This document shows, piece after piece, positions 1 through 12,518 of a stretch of 64,000 nt of DNA. The position numbers were made by a program, and so were the translations under genes. Each line of letters begins with the position of its first letter. The first letter of the stretch is position 1. Source of the DNA: Paulownia fortunei (Eukaryota > Streptophyta > Magnoliopsida > Lamiales > Paulowniaceae); contig CM033110.1 of NCBI GenBank assembly GCA_019321725.1, positions 12,827,278 to 12,891,277 on the forward strand, in the 5' to 3' direction. The notes below the pieces were generated by a model. It ran no database searches. It was not told the origin of the DNA and saw only the letters and a list, made by a program, of their open reading frames with translations.

Positions 1-622
1 TAAAAGCTATTGCTTTGGTCTGTCCTGGAATTAGCTTAGTCATGGCTTGATTATTACAACAGAAACTAGGGATTATACTCACTAGATTTTGTGGAAATCT
101 TGTTTGTATCTTTGCAGGGAGGCTTATTTGACGATTTTCTCTCACACTTGATGTGCTGCTGTTGTGCCCTTGTGCAAGAATGGCGAGAAATCGAGATTCG
201 TGAAGCTAAAGGTAGCAATCTCCACTCTAAGATTGCTTTCTTGAATTGGGTTCATTGACATTACTTGAAACTTGGGAAAATAGAATAGTCTTATCTTTAG
301 GTTTAGGACACACTAGATTTACAATGTAAATTACATCATTAAGAAGGGGTAAGGGAGAACATTGCACTATGATAATCAACCAACTTCTCATGCTTGTAAT
401 TCCGATTTTTGCAGGTCCTCAGAAGACAAAAACAAGCCCTCCAACTATCCAATACATAGAATACTAAGTTGATAGATTGCACAAATATGGCTGCACTGTT
501 CAGATCATATGTTTGTATGCATTAGAACCTCCTGCAACAGGCAGCCAAATGGTAGCTGTTTTGCAATTATGTTTTCTGTTTGTGCCTGATTTCACCATTA
601 TGTACAGTGCTTTGTCGTCGTT
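1..622 (+). repeat. Segmental duplication, copy 1 (PLAC8 3' end)
   Basis: This stretch is nearly identical to 18386-18951: last intron, last two exons and about 150 bases of 3' flank. Differences are scattered substitutions, a deletion of some tens of bases in the last intron of the other copy, and a 3-base in-frame insertion in its exon. Similarity ends at 622, just after gtcgtcgtt. Confidence 0.9.
118..467 (+). CDS. PLAC8-family cysteine-rich protein, C-terminal exons (copy 1, 5' end outside the window)
   Basis: Two coding exons are visible: 118-211 (after the acceptor tttgcag) and 415-467 (acceptor tttttgcag, TAA at 465-467); the donor is AAAG|gtagca. They encode the end of a PLAC8 (Cys-rich, DUF614-type) domain: GGLFDDFLSHLM, the cysteine run CCCC, ALVQEWREIEIRE, then a tail ending SPPTIQYIEY. 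PLAC8 proteins are small membrane-associated proteins (cell number regulators, cadmium-resistance proteins); the EWRE-x-EIR block and SPP tail match a plant branch of unclear function. Sequence 1-117 is intron and matches the intron of the second copy at 18.4 kb. The 3' flank runs on past 622, where similarity with copy 2 stops. The reading frame is intact and this copy keeps the usual EIEIR spacing, so it is probably the functional one. Upstream exons lie outside the window. Confidence 0.8.
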
Positions 623-639
623 GCGTGCCGTATAAAATG

Positions 640-2461
640 TCAGATATATTCTTTAAGGTCACATAGAGTTTCTAGTTACAGTTATTAGATTTTGATTTGC
701 TTTCCTCTCCTTTTTTTCCCCAAACAAATTCTACTTTGCATACTTACATTACTGCTCCTAAATGTACCTGCAATATTCTTTTATCATCTGGGTTGATATT
801 ATCTTTTTTATCACAGTTTTCCGTTCTTGCTTTATATGAGCACTTGGTATTCATTGACAAGTTCTGGTGTCCTAAATTTGTTATTGTCTAGATAAGGAGG
901 CTTTTCTCTCCTGCAGTACCATTTATATTCCCCAGCAATTGTCTAAGCTTATAATATGCTTATAACAACAATATTTTTAAATAAGGAGTTTATTAAGCTC
1001 TCAAACAATCTTATAAATTCTTTACAAAAAAATTAAGGAGAAGCTATTTTTTCTTTTTAGTTTTATTTTTCTGAAAATTGTTAACAAATTCCCTTATTAT
1101 TTCTCTTTTTTCTCATAGATCTATTGATTAACTAAAAATATTTTGTAAGTTCTTGGAAGGTATTTAGTCTAAACAAATTGAGAATTTATTTATTTTCAAT
1201 AAGAGATAATATTTTTTAAGTTCGAAAAGTATCTTAGAAAGCTCAATGTTACTAGCTTAGCCATTATCGCCAGAGCATTGCCAATTTGCCATTTCCCAGC
1301 TACAAATGATCGTGGTTTTTTATATAAGTTGAAATAAGATAAAATATTTTTTTCAATTTTTGTTTGAATATAGATTGAGTTAATTCCCAAAACCGGATTT
1401 GACGCTGGGATTACTAGAATCAATACTACCAGAATCATATCTTCTCTTTAGGATTAGTATGTCATTGCATTGAAAAGATAAATTACAATGTGAATTACAA
1501 AAATTATCTTTGAAATCAAGCTATATTTTTAAATTTTATATACACCTTGTATTATAAATATCGTTTGAGATTTGTTTTTATTTTATAAACATCCCCTCAA
1601 TAAGTGTAATTTATAAAATAGAAACAAATATCAAAAGGATATTTGTAATTTACATAATTTTTTTGTAAATAGTCCAAATTTTAAGGGTAATTTTGTGATT
1701 CACCCTTACAATTATTGTCTATTATGAAATCAAACCATAAATTATTTTAGTTCAGGGTAGTTTAGCATGCTGATGAGCCGAATCTGGATCTAATCGAATA
1801 AAAATATATTTATAAAATTTTATTTTATTTAAATTAGATCGGTATAAATATAGATTTGATCTATTTGATATTTGGAAAAAAATTCGGAATATTTTGGAGT
1901 TTGACATCGAGCTTAATTTGGTCATTAATGACCCAGCTTATTCCAGTAATATAATGCAAGAGCAATAGATCTCTGTCAGCCATATTGATTTTAAAAGAAC
2001 TAAAATGCTACTAGTGCTCTGGACATCAAATTCTTACCAAAAAAATCTACTCAACATTTCAAGAACATCTTGGATAATAACACACAATCTTAATTAAAAT
2101 TCACCAAAAAAAGTATCAAGAAATAATAAAAGAAAAAAAAATCTATACAACAACATGTACGCTATGTTTTGATTTTGAACTTTAATGAGAAACTTTAAAT
2201 ATTGTAATTTTGTATTTTAAATTTTGGAATTAAAATATATTGTCATTCGAACTATTACTGTATTTACATTTTGCCACCTAATAACTTTTTATAATATTTT
2301 TGGCTAAAGTCACATAGTGCCACCTGTGAAGAATTCAAATGGAATATTATGTAAGAACTTTTTTACGTACTTGACACATTTAATTTAAAAATAAAAATCG
2401 ATATTATTAATTTTGCTCACTTTCTCAATTTATCACCTCATTTTTAAATAACTATAATAAA

Positions 2462-2525
<64 letters not shown>

Positions 2526-3218
2526 TTCATCTTTCTTTATGTTAGTCGTTCATAAAAAGATATATATCCCTAGTACCAAAAGCAAGCATGACATCATTAT
2601 GTCCAAAAAGTCTAAAGGTATGATATGCATATAATTGTATTGTATTTCATCTCTTTTTCATGTTAATCGTTCAACATACACAAAATATATATATACATAT
2701 ATCTATTAATACTTATTTTAATATAAGAGAAATTGCTACTGAAATTAATTTTTTTTATTTATTCATTTTCAACTTCCTTGTTGAATCATAAACTCCATCG
2801 AATTTCAAATTCAAATAACTTATAACTATTAATTGAAAATGAATCAAATATGAACCTAATAGATCTACATCTTTCATGGGAAAGCCAAATTCATCGGAAG
2901 AGTTAAACCAATTCATCTTTAAGCCAAAGCAAATAGTTATACCAGAAAAGTGGGGTGATGGTCAATCCATGCTCGTGCTATTTATATCATGAAGAAATAC
3001 AAGCTGCGTATAAAAAGCACAATCGATATAGGATATTATCAGAATATCAAGGCAAAAGTACAGTTTCTGATGATAGCAATGTAGTTACTTCAGTAATAAT
3101 AGCTCTTTAAGCAAGCATATCAAGTCAAAAGTTGTACTAATACGAAACCTATCAATCTCTCCCAGTAATTGAACCTTTTTACTTAATGCTTCTGTGCCAC
3201 AAGTAGATGATTCCAAGT
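640..3218. other. AT-rich intergenic DNA
   Basis: Between the PLAC8 3' flank and the SKP1-like gene I see no gene. The short open frames here are AT-rich and have no recognisable motif. The region holds long A/T runs and one microsatellite (2470-2524). 3' UTR sequence of PLAC8 probably occupies the first few hundred bases. Confidence 0.6.
2470..2524. repeat. (TA)n(TG)n microsatellite
   Basis: A run of about 19 TA units passes into a short TG run. It lies about 0.7 kb beyond the stop codon of the SKP1-like gene. Confidence 0.95.
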
Positions 3219-3396
3219 TCACTCAAAAGCCCAGTGGTTCTCCCTCCGAAGCTCCGCCTCCTCTTCAGGGGTGTAATCATTTTTTATGTGAAAAGTCTTG
3301 CGGATTTCCCCTGGAGTCCTCCCCCTCATCATCTCTGCCACAGTCTTGCATGTTAGATCCAAGAGGCTCTTCACATTAAGAAAGTTTGAAGCCTAA

Positions 3397-3427
<31 letters not shown>

Positions 3428-4866
3428 ATATATTAAAATATTGGATTAGTGAACAGAAGAATGAAATGGGGACACAGACAAAGGAAATTATAAGCAAATG
3501 AAAAAAGTATGGCAAGCTCTACTCTCATCAAATTCCCCTCCCCCATTCTCCCTTTACATCTGGATCAATAGATCGATGCACCTGCTATTTCTGCACTGTT
3601 ATCATTGATCATGGCATTGAAAGGCCCAAAGGAGATAATAAATTCACAACATTGGAGGTAAACAGAAAGTTCCATAGTTCAGAGAAATAATGTAAAATAT
3701 ACAAGGGCCAAGAACTCTGTTTTTCATTTGTTTAATAAATTGACTTCGAAGAAGATGGGGAGCGGGAGGAAGGGTGGTTTGGTGTAATTGTGGTGACAAT
3801 TTTTACCAGTATTCCACTATTCAACAAACTCCAATTAAATTAACCAATCTATCAAACAACAATTAGTATATACATTTTTGTGCAACATCATAATAATAAC
3901 TTGCTTCATATAATCGTCGATCTGTGCAGAGCAAGGCAAACTGAAAAATATCTAATTTTCAAGGAACACGACTCTAAAAATAAATTTACTCAAAAATTTC
4001 ATAAAATCTTCACTGGATCTGAAATCCAGTAATAGTCCAAGAAATTAGATTCTATTCTACCACTTTCCACCAATCTGCCCAAACAATCATATCAATACTA
4101 AAATTACTTCTAAACAGCGTGAAAATTAGAAGAAAATAAAAAAATGCTTAAGTAACATTCCGATCTACCTACAAATTAATTGACTTGGTTACGAGTTAAA
4201 ATAGATCATGACTCAGCAATAAGAGGGAGTACTATTCCAGGACTACTCTTGAATTTCCTTTAGGCAGTCTTGAGCTATCAAAATGGAAGTAATCTGGGAG
4301 AGTATGAAACTCTTGTGGCTTCACACTCATATATTAAATGGAATATTTTAACCCCAAAGTCGAAAAGTGAACAATAAACATGATTCAGTAGAAAATTAGT
4401 CGATAAAATTTAGTAACCTGAACTCATAAGGTTAGTGGACAAATTTGAAAACAGAGGGTTTTCTTGTAAAACATATTGTACTTCTATTCTATGGTCAGTA
4501 TTAACTTTTATTTTAAAGACAATTATACATACCTACGATGTACTAATCTAATTAGTGGGGGCATAGATACCATTTGCAAGCATCATGTCACTGATAGCTT
4601 TGTTATTGCGAAAGGAAACTAATAACATAAAATTGGTAAATCAAGCATAAAAATGACAACAAAACACTATATTACTCGCTTAAAAATCTCAGCAAACAAA
4701 TTATCACTCAGTAATCAGATAAAAGAAGTAGTCATAACTTATGTGGTAGTAGGCCTAAAAACCCTAATTAACACATTAATCCATAAATATCAAACAGAAG
4801 GAATGAAGTTTAGGACAAAAAATGATCGGAAACATCATTCCAATTAGTATATATACATACATACAT

Positions 4867-4897
<31 letters not shown>

Positions 4898-5346
4898 GCA
4901 TATGTATACAATGAAAAAAACGGCATACGAACACGTATATTGAAATAATATTTAAGAAGATAAAAAAAATTAAGAAAAGAAAATTAACCAGAATAAGGTC
5001 AAAGAGGGTTTTCTGGTCAACATTGATGATTTTTTTTGTCCAAGGCCTTGATCTCCTTATCGGCAGCTTCGGGGGAGAAGAAGAAAGGATCATCGGATTT
5101 AAGCTTTTCATGGTCAATGTGTTTTTTGCAGAATTCAATGACTTTGGCCAGGGTTTGACCGGTGATGCTGAGAAGAGGGATGACGGCGTCACCGTCGGTT
5201 GAGCATTCTTCTAGCATGGGCTTGATGGTCAGAAACTCCATAAACACATCCTTCTCCACCTCGAACATCTCTCCGTCCGAGCTCCGCAGAGTAACCACTT
5301 TCTTCTTCTCCGATGAATCAGATGCAACCGAGTGTTTGTTCTCCAT
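3219..5346 (-). CDS. SKP1: SKP1-like protein (SCF ubiquitin-ligase adaptor), two exons, one homopolymer frameshift
   Basis: Exon 1 runs from the ATG at 5346 down to 4989 (donor CTG|gttaat); exon 2 runs from 3392 (acceptor tttag) to TGA at 3219-3221. The intron of about 1.6 kb sits within DLIL|ASNFL, the usual plant SKP1 intron position, and is phase 0. Exon 1 encodes the POZ-like fold ([19 protein letters not shown], then VIEFCKKH); exon 2 encodes the Skp1 dimerisation and F-box-binding end ([15 protein letters not shown], then [15 protein letters not shown] and RRENHWAFE). SKP1 links F-box proteins to cullin-1 in SCF ligases. Exon 1 has 358 coding bases, one too many: the run of eight A (T8 at 5030-5037 on +) gives KKNHQC-stop, whereas seven A would give [16 protein letters not shown] in frame. 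With seven A the protein would be 176 residues, normal for the family. So this is either a pseudogene, a sequencing error or a polymorphism; everything else looks functional. Confidence 0.85.
3398..3433. repeat. (TA)n tract next to the SKP1 intron acceptor
   Basis: The tract lies only a few bases upstream of the minus-strand acceptor (tttag at about 3393-3397), so the region where a polypyrimidine tract is expected is UA repeat instead. Confidence 0.9.
4847..4910. repeat. (TA)n/(CATA)n microsatellite in the SKP1 intron
   Basis: Alternating TA with interspersed CATA units, near the 5' end of the intron on the minus strand. Confidence 0.9.
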
Positions 5347-5431
5347 CTTTTCTCCTCTCTCAATTTCCCTCCTCCTTTTTGCTCTAAAACTTAAGTACTA
5401 AACAACTACTTCTCCGCTTTACGTGTGTGAG

Positions 5432-5441
5432 TTATATATAT
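5432..5441 (-). promoter_or_regulatory. Candidate TATA box of the SKP1-like gene
   Basis: On the minus strand a tatatataac motif lies about 90 bases upstream of the ATG, leaving room for a pyrimidine/purine-rich 5' UTR. No other TATA-like motif is closer. The position is plausible but unproven. Confidence 0.45.
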
Positions 5442-5641
5442 GTGTATGCATACACACAAGTCTAGCTGTATTAGGAAAAGGACTCCGATAGTTTTGGCTA
5501 GAAAGGCAGAAACTTTTTGTCCACGTTGCGTAATAGTAGGATGCGACTGGTTAGACACTCAGTTTTAGGGAATTGAATTTACAAGAGAAAGTGAAAAAAG
5601 TAATTTGAAAGAAATAAGAATTAAATCGAGACAATGTCTGG

Positions 5642-8600
5642 TAGATCTGAGCACGGTTCAAGAAATCGTCGATTATGATTCAAAATCGTCGGTTCCACGA
5701 TTCAAAAAAATTCTGATCCTTAATCGTAATTGGTAAGGACGGTTACGGTTATGGTTCCGGAACCAGCCCGTCAGTTCCGATTACAATTTCGATTAACTGT
5801 CGGTTCCAGTTCCGGGTCCGATCCTTAAATTTTTTATTTTTTTTAATTTTACCTTATATTTTAAAATTTTGTGACTTTTTAACTAACCATTAATTTTATA
5901 AATTTATAACTTTTATAAAACAAAAACAAGGGTTTAAAATTTTAAACATAAATTTGAATGAATTTTTTTTAACTTAAATTTCAAAAAAAATATCATTAAT
6001 TTTTGAACTTAATGAATAAACTTTAACTTAAATTTGAAATAAAAATTATTATCTAAAATTTAAAGTATCAAATATTCTTAATATGTAAAAAAAATACTCA
6101 AATTGAAATCTTAAAATTTAAACTTAAATTTCAATAAAAAGATTTGTACTTAAATTTTAAAAAAATATTAGCAAAAATTTAAATTATATAATTAAAAACT
6201 ATTTTAAAAATAAAAAAAGGTTTGAACTTAAATTTAAATTGCCTATGTATCCTCTTAAGTTATAGATGAATCAAAACCCACGTAGTTCTCTTATTTTTTA
6301 ACTCTCCTTACCTTAGGGAGTAGCGTGACTCAATCACTTCCACCCGTTCATGTTGTTGTTTCATTCGTGTCCTCATCTTGATCATCTTCCGAATCCATCT
6401 GACCTTATTTTCGTACTGAGATATTGATCTAATCATCAAGACATGCTTGAACTTCTAAATTTTCGGCAGACAACGTTGAGCATTTCTCACTCAATATATT
6501 GCCTCTCACACTGAACACTTGCTCCACTGCAACGGTTGAAGCAGGTGAATCAAGTATCTCATTCACCATCACGGATAAAACTGGATAAGTTTGCTTCTTT
6601 TGCGACCACCATCGCAAAATATTGAATTCTCCATTATCATCTATCTCATTAAACTCAAATGAAAAATTTAAAATAACTATCAAGTTCCTGACTAAAACTT
6701 GAGGATTCTCAAGTACGTTTAGTCCGTTCTCTAAGTAAAAGTTGTACTGTCGTAAGTGTAAAACTACTACTACTACTAGTTCTATGTATATCAACTTGAG
6801 ATGATTGTGAACCATATTTGAAACTGTATTCATTATAAAATTCATTTAAAAGTGTTCTAATTTTCAATATAATATTATTAATATCTAAATTATAATCATT
6901 TTCATTACGTTTTAAAACATTGTAATAAATTAATAACAAGTCCTGTAAACCATCTAATTTAAGTTTGTGATAAAAAATAATAGCAATTAAATTAATATCT
7001 GAAATTAAAAAAATATTTTTCCCATTTCAACTACATTGATAAAGCACAATTTACTAAATTTTCATCTTGAGAGTTAATATTTTTATATAAAACTGATGCA
7101 ATATTACAATAATTTAATAATACTAAATGAAAAGTTGGGGAATGAATACTAGATAATTGTAAAGTAGTATCATTAAATATTTTTAAAATATTACAAATTT
7201 TTTCATATACCGTCCAATTATGTGGATATAAATGAAAAGAAATAGAAATAATTTATAAAAAAATTGACATAATAAACCTTTATAGTCGATAGATTCTTCT
7301 AATAATCTATATGTTGAATTCTAATGGATTGGAACATCCCGTGAAAATTTTTTAAGGCTCACACCGTTAGTCTTATAAAATCTAAACCATTATTTATTAA
7401 TATGTGGATGTGTTCATAAATAAGAAAATACTTGTTTAATTGGTTTAACTTAATTATCTAAAACTTTTAAGTCATCTTGTACACATAAATTTAAAATGAC
7501 ATATACATCTAATATGAAAATATTTACCACCAATTGATGGTTCACATAACTCTTTAAGATCATCAATATTAGCATTATTAACTGCAGCATTATCAAATAA
7601 TATTGAAAAAAATTTATTGACTAAATTATATTCTTCTAATATTAAAAATATAATTTGTGAAATATTTACCGCTGTGTGTGTATTATTAAAAACTCTAAAT
7701 GCAAGTAATCTTTTTTGAAGTGTCCAAGAATCATCAATCCAATGACATGTAATATCCATATATGAATGTATTTGCCAATGATCACTCCAAATATCACTAC
7801 ATAAAAAAAATTATTATTTATATTATTTAATAATTCTTTTAACTTTTTTTTAGTTTTATTATATAATTTTTTACATGGCGTGTTAGTGTAGTTCGTGTAA
7901 CACATTTAACCGCCAAATTATTTGCAAAACTAAAACTAAGATGTTTAATAAAAATAAATCTAGTTAAATTTTCTCTACATCTAATATCATTATATTTAAA
8001 TAAAAAAAGATCGTTATCTCCACCAGTAGCGGAAGATGCGAATGATGGCATTTGAGTTTGGATACAATCAATACTAAATTCTACTAAATGCTTCTTCTTC
8101 ACATGTCTTTTCAAGGATTTATAACCGCCTCCAAATTGAAATTTATAAGATTGCGAACAATATTTATATTTTGTTAGTATCTCTCCATTTGGAAGTGTCA
8201 CTTTATCAAAATATTTTGTAAAAATAGAGAATTTGAGAGATGGAAGAGATCGAATATGAGCATCACTCATTGTTTCTTGCGTAGTATACAAGTGAGTTTA
8301 CTCTTCATCACTTAACTCAACTTCACAATCGATGTTGAATTTTGGTTGCTCGTCGGTTGCGGGCATCTTTCCCTTACCTCTGTTGTTTAAACCGGCCATT
8401 TTTTGGTAAATGGTGAAAATTTAGTATATAGAATTGAATAATGAATAATTGAAAATGAAATAAATAAAATATAAAAAAAGATTTAATGAAACAATTAAAA
8501 TAATATAAAATTAAGAATAAATAATTAAGAGTGAAAATTAGAGAATTGAGAGTTGATAATTAGATATTTGAGATTTGAGAGTTGAAGTGTGGAAAAAATG

Positions 8601-8908
8601 AAGAGTTGAGGGGTATTTATAGGAGAATTTTTTTTTTTTAAAAAAAGTCAAATGGTCAAATGACATTTGATCATTTGACCGTTGACAATGTGTTGGCAAT
8701 GACTACTTTGTCTTTTTTATTTTATTTTTTTTCCTTGGAACAGCCCGGCGGTTCATGGGTCCGAATTATTTGGACCCGTAACCAGCCCGTGAATTTACGG
8801 GCTGGTTACGGGTCCGTGGGTCGGACCCGTGCTCAACGGATTTTGACCCGTTGACCACGGTCGGTCACGGGCTGGGTCCAATTTGGACCCGGCCTGTGGT
8901 CGGGTCTA
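5642..8908 (-). mobile_element. Decayed hAT transposon
   Basis: The element holds a hAT transposase relic on the minus strand and subterminal regions rich in GGTTCC/GACCCG-type repeats, as in Ac/Tip100-like hATs. The left end reads TAGATCTGAGCAC and the right end, reverse complemented, TAGACCCGACCAC: imperfect terminal inverted repeats starting TAGA. A GAGACAA motif lies on both sides (5628-5634 and 8909-8915) and would be the 8-bp target duplication (last base differs), but on the left it is separated from TAGA by six extra bases, so that boundary is uncertain. Confidence 0.75.
6429..8399 (-). pseudogene. hAT transposase relic
   Basis: Read from high to low coordinates, the pieces are: a start-like MAGLNNRGKGKMP at about 8399, ended by an in-frame stop near 8300; a BED zinc-finger region (8288-7839) with GGGYKSLKRHVKKKH, where the first finger cysteine is replaced by tyrosine (YKYC); the RNase-H-like core (7759-7472) with ITCHWIDDSWTLQKRLL and LFDNAAVNNANI, then HIRCICH; and the C-terminal hAT dimerisation region (6845-6429) with ILDSPASTVAVEQVFS and LSAENLEVQACL. 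The family cuts and pastes DNA with an RNase-H-fold transposase. At least three frameshifts or stops separate the pieces, so no active enzyme is made. Confidence 0.85.
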
Positions 8909-9891
8909 GAGACAAGTATTTGGGGTGATTTTTCTTAGAAAAAAAAGTGTAATGATAACATGTGATGTGATATATATATTTTTAAAAAAATATATATTTG
9001 ATTGAATTGTTGCTTTATGGAGAAAATTTAAAAAATATGTTTGATAAGTAGTTTTTTGAGAATTTTTATAAATACGTGGCCGATATAATTTGACTGAAGT
9101 TGTTTGTATATAGACACGGACGTAGCGTAATACGTAATATGTAATACGTAATACGTAATACATATATATATATATATGTTTACTTATATGTATTGTATAT
9201 ACAATATGGCATATATACACACTTAACTTATTAGTTTAAGGAATACATATACATAAATCCATGTATGGACTTTTATATTTATGGTTTAGATCATATTTTG
9301 TTTTTATAAAGTTGTGTGATGTGAAGATCTTTACATACGTATACATATATAATTTTTCTTGTGATGTCCAAATTTGTTTTACTGTGTATATGAATATACA
9401 TAGATGTGCATTTATTTTTGCATACGAAATTTGAAAACCTAATGTGTAATTTATGTAAACCTTATCTTTATGGAACCATATATCTATATATGTATATAAG
9501 TGTGAGTACATATATATATATATAATATAAAATAATATATATATATATATATGTTTCTTTCTTTTATTTTTTCTAAAATGCGTCCATAGTCTATGATTAG
9601 AATAACTGTATTTCTATTTGGAACACTTGTAAATAATACATAATTTTGATTTAATTATTTATTTTTTTAAAAAAAAATTCTCTACTCTTCAAATGATCTG
9701 ATCAACAAAAATTGTTGACCATTATTTTTTCAAAGAAAAACTGAGGGGTATATAATACATCTATTAAGATTATTTTTTTCAAAGTTAAGAGTGAATGGGG
9801 CTCAATTTTTCTAATCAGTGCTCCATTAAAGCAAAATTTGTTAAAACCCAAAAATAATACTTTAGCCTACAACAAATTTCCAACAATATAA

Positions 9892-11940
9892 GATTGTTTG
9901 CAAAAACTTCTACTTTTAGAGAAAGTATTTTATTGTAGTCTACTTTTAGAGAAAGTAATTTATTGTAGCAGAAGTGAAAAGCAATTGAGAATCAAAAGTT
10001 GGTAGTGTTTGCAAAATGTTGAAGAAAAGTAGAATAAGTTAAAAGAGAGTGTTTGGTAAATAAGTTGTAAAATGCTTTTATTTGTGTGATAAAGTCTAAA
10101 TCGCCCTTCAATTGAAAAATTGTAATTTGTGTACGTGTGTATATATATAGATATATACATAAACATTACATATTTATATAAATATATTTATATATTCACA
10201 AATATATAAATATATAAAAACACATATATAGATTACATTTATATTTGTATGATTATTTATAAATATATTTATATATGAACAAAAAAGAATATAAAGATAC
10301 ATATGTTTATATTAATAAAAATATTTATATAATATCAATATATAAATATATAAAACTACATATATAGATAATTATATATATGTATTTTTATATTCGTGCA
10401 ATTATTTATAAATATATACAAATATATTTATATTTTTACAAATGTATATTATGTATAACTACAAATATATATATTTATAAATACATATATGCATTTATTT
10501 ATTTGTACAAATAATTATAAATATATAAATGCATATATATTTACAAATATGTGAATATATAAAAATACATATAAATATTTATAACTATATATGTGTATAT
10601 ATATATTCATACAAATATTTACAAAATAGAAATATAAATATATTAAAATATATTCATACAAATATTTATAATATATAAATATACTTATATATTCACAAAC
10701 ATATAAATATATAAGAATACATATATAGATATTCATAAATATATATGTATTTATATATTCGTACACTTATTTAAAAATATATTTGTATATTCACAAATAT
10801 ATAAATATATAAAATTCCATATGTATATATCTACAAATATATTTACATATTAACAAATAAATAAATATTTAAGAATACATATATAAATATTTATAAATAT
10901 ATATGTGTATTTATAAGGAAATATTTATAAATATATATATAAATACATATATATTCACAAATATATGAATATATAAAAATACATATAAATATTTATAAAT
11001 ATATATATGTATATATATTCATACAAATATTTACAATATAGAAATATATTCATACAAATATTTATAATATATATATAAATATATTTATATATTCACAAAT
11101 ATATAAATATATAAAAATACACATATAGATATTCATAAATATATATATATATATATGTATTTATATATTCGTACACTTATTTAATAATATATTTGTATAT
11201 TCACAAATATATAAATATATAAAAATACATATGTTTATATCTACAAATATATTTACATATTAACAAATAAATAAATATTTTAAAATACATATATAAATAT
11301 TTATATATATGCGTATTTATATATTCATATATATAAATATATTTAATTATTCATTAATATATAAATTATTTATAAATATATATATAAATATCTTTATATA
11401 TTCACAAATATTGTAATATATAAAAATACATATTTGTATTTATATATTCATCAAATATTTATAAATACATATAAATTTATTTATATATTCACAAGTATAT
11501 AAATATAAAAATACATATATATTTATAAGTATATAAATATATTTATATATCCGTACAAATATTTATAAATATATATATTCACAAATATATAAATATATAA
11601 AAAATAAATATATACATTTATAAAAATATTCATATATTCATACAAATATTTTTATATTAAATATATATTACATATTATATATTTATAAATATTTATATAA
11701 TTATATAATATAAGTGCAATTTTGAAATATAATTAAAATTCTTAGGGCAAAAATATCCAAAATAATTTTTACATATTTTAAGGAAAACCAAAAGCAGAAT
11801 CAGAAATCTAAAAACATCCATCCTTAGATTCTAATTAAATTATATAGAAGCAGAAGCAACAATTGAAAATACTAAAAATAGTTTTTTTTTTCCAGCCAAA
11901 AGCGAAGAATTACTTAAAATAAGTGTTTGCAAACACTCCC
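9892..11940. mobile_element. PIF/Harbinger-like non-autonomous element
   Basis: The element is flanked by TAA on both sides (9889-9891 and 11941-11943), while the paralogous empty site in unit B has a single TAG at 12891-12893. Its ends are inverted: GATTGTTTGCAAAAACTT on the left and, reverse complemented, GGGAGTGTTTGCAAACACTT on the right. A 3-bp T-A-A type duplication and GTTTGCAAAC-like ends fit Tourist/Harbinger elements. No transposase frame is present; almost all of the interior is AT-rich tandem repeat. Length 2049 bp. Confidence 0.75.
10130..11710. repeat. AT-rich tandem repeat array with ~410-bp higher-order period
   Basis: Short units such as ttcacaaatatataaatata, alternating with acatatatagatattcataa, are repeated with variation. 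At a larger scale a block recurs about 410 bases apart: tatattcgtacacttattta near 10753 and 11163, and acatattaacaaataaataa near 10846 and 11256. The open frames here are low-complexity Tyr/Ile strings and are not genes. Confidence 0.9.
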
Positions 11941-11990
11941 TAAGAAGCTAGTCCTACTAATTATTGGCTGAAAGATAAAAAAAATCAAAA

Positions 11991-12478
11991 GATGACATTT
12001 GATGTGATATATATACACATGTATAAACAAATATATATCTGTATATATGTCTATAAACTAGATATTATTTCTATGTTCACGCTTGTAGTGTAATACGTAA
12101 TATGTATACATATATATAATTACATATTCATATTATATCTATAATACGAGCATATATACATGTTTATTTTATTAGTTTAAGGAGTACGTATACATAAATA
12201 TGTGTATGGACTTTTATACTTATGGTTTAGATCATAATTTTTTTTTATAAATTTGTGTGGCGTGAAGAAAAATAAATATGTTTACATACGCATAATATAT
12301 ATATTTCTTATACATATACAATTTTTCATGTGATGTCTGAACTTGTCGTACGTGTGTATGAATATACATAGATGTGTGTATAATTTTTTGTACGAATTTG
12401 CAATTTGAAAATTCATTGTGTAATTTATGTAAGCCTTATCTTTATGGAACCGTATATGTATATATACATGTAATGTAA

Positions 12479-12518
<40 letters not shown>

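Larger units (their letters stand above)
8953..11990. repeat. Direct tandem duplication, unit A (interrupted by a transposon)
   Basis: Unit A starts near gataacatgtgatgtgata and ends after ggctgaaagataaaaaaaat. Without its 2.05 kb insertion it is about 0.99 kb and matches unit B (11991-12936) along its length, for example in tagtttaaggaatacatat, tatggtttagatcata and ttatctttatggaacc. I recognise no coding sequence in it. Confidence 0.85.

Noticed and set aside
697..891. Plus-strand open frame downstream of PLAC8
   Set aside because: AT-rich 3' flank, no family motif and no start-codon context; most likely untranslated or intergenic.
3194..3379. Plus-strand Pro/Ser-rich open frame
   Set aside because: It is the complement of SKP1 exon 2, whose minus-strand reading matches the family to the stop codon.
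4776..5192. Minus-strand frame with hydrophobic Ile/Tyr-rich tail, suggesting a membrane protein
   Set aside because: It is SKP1 exon 1 read after the homopolymer shift and then through the intron donor into an AT-rich intron.
10515..11300. Regularly spaced AT repeats that could be mistaken for a repeat-spacer (CRISPR-like) array
   Set aside because: Units vary in length and merge into each other, there are no unique spacers, and the genome is a plant nuclear one.
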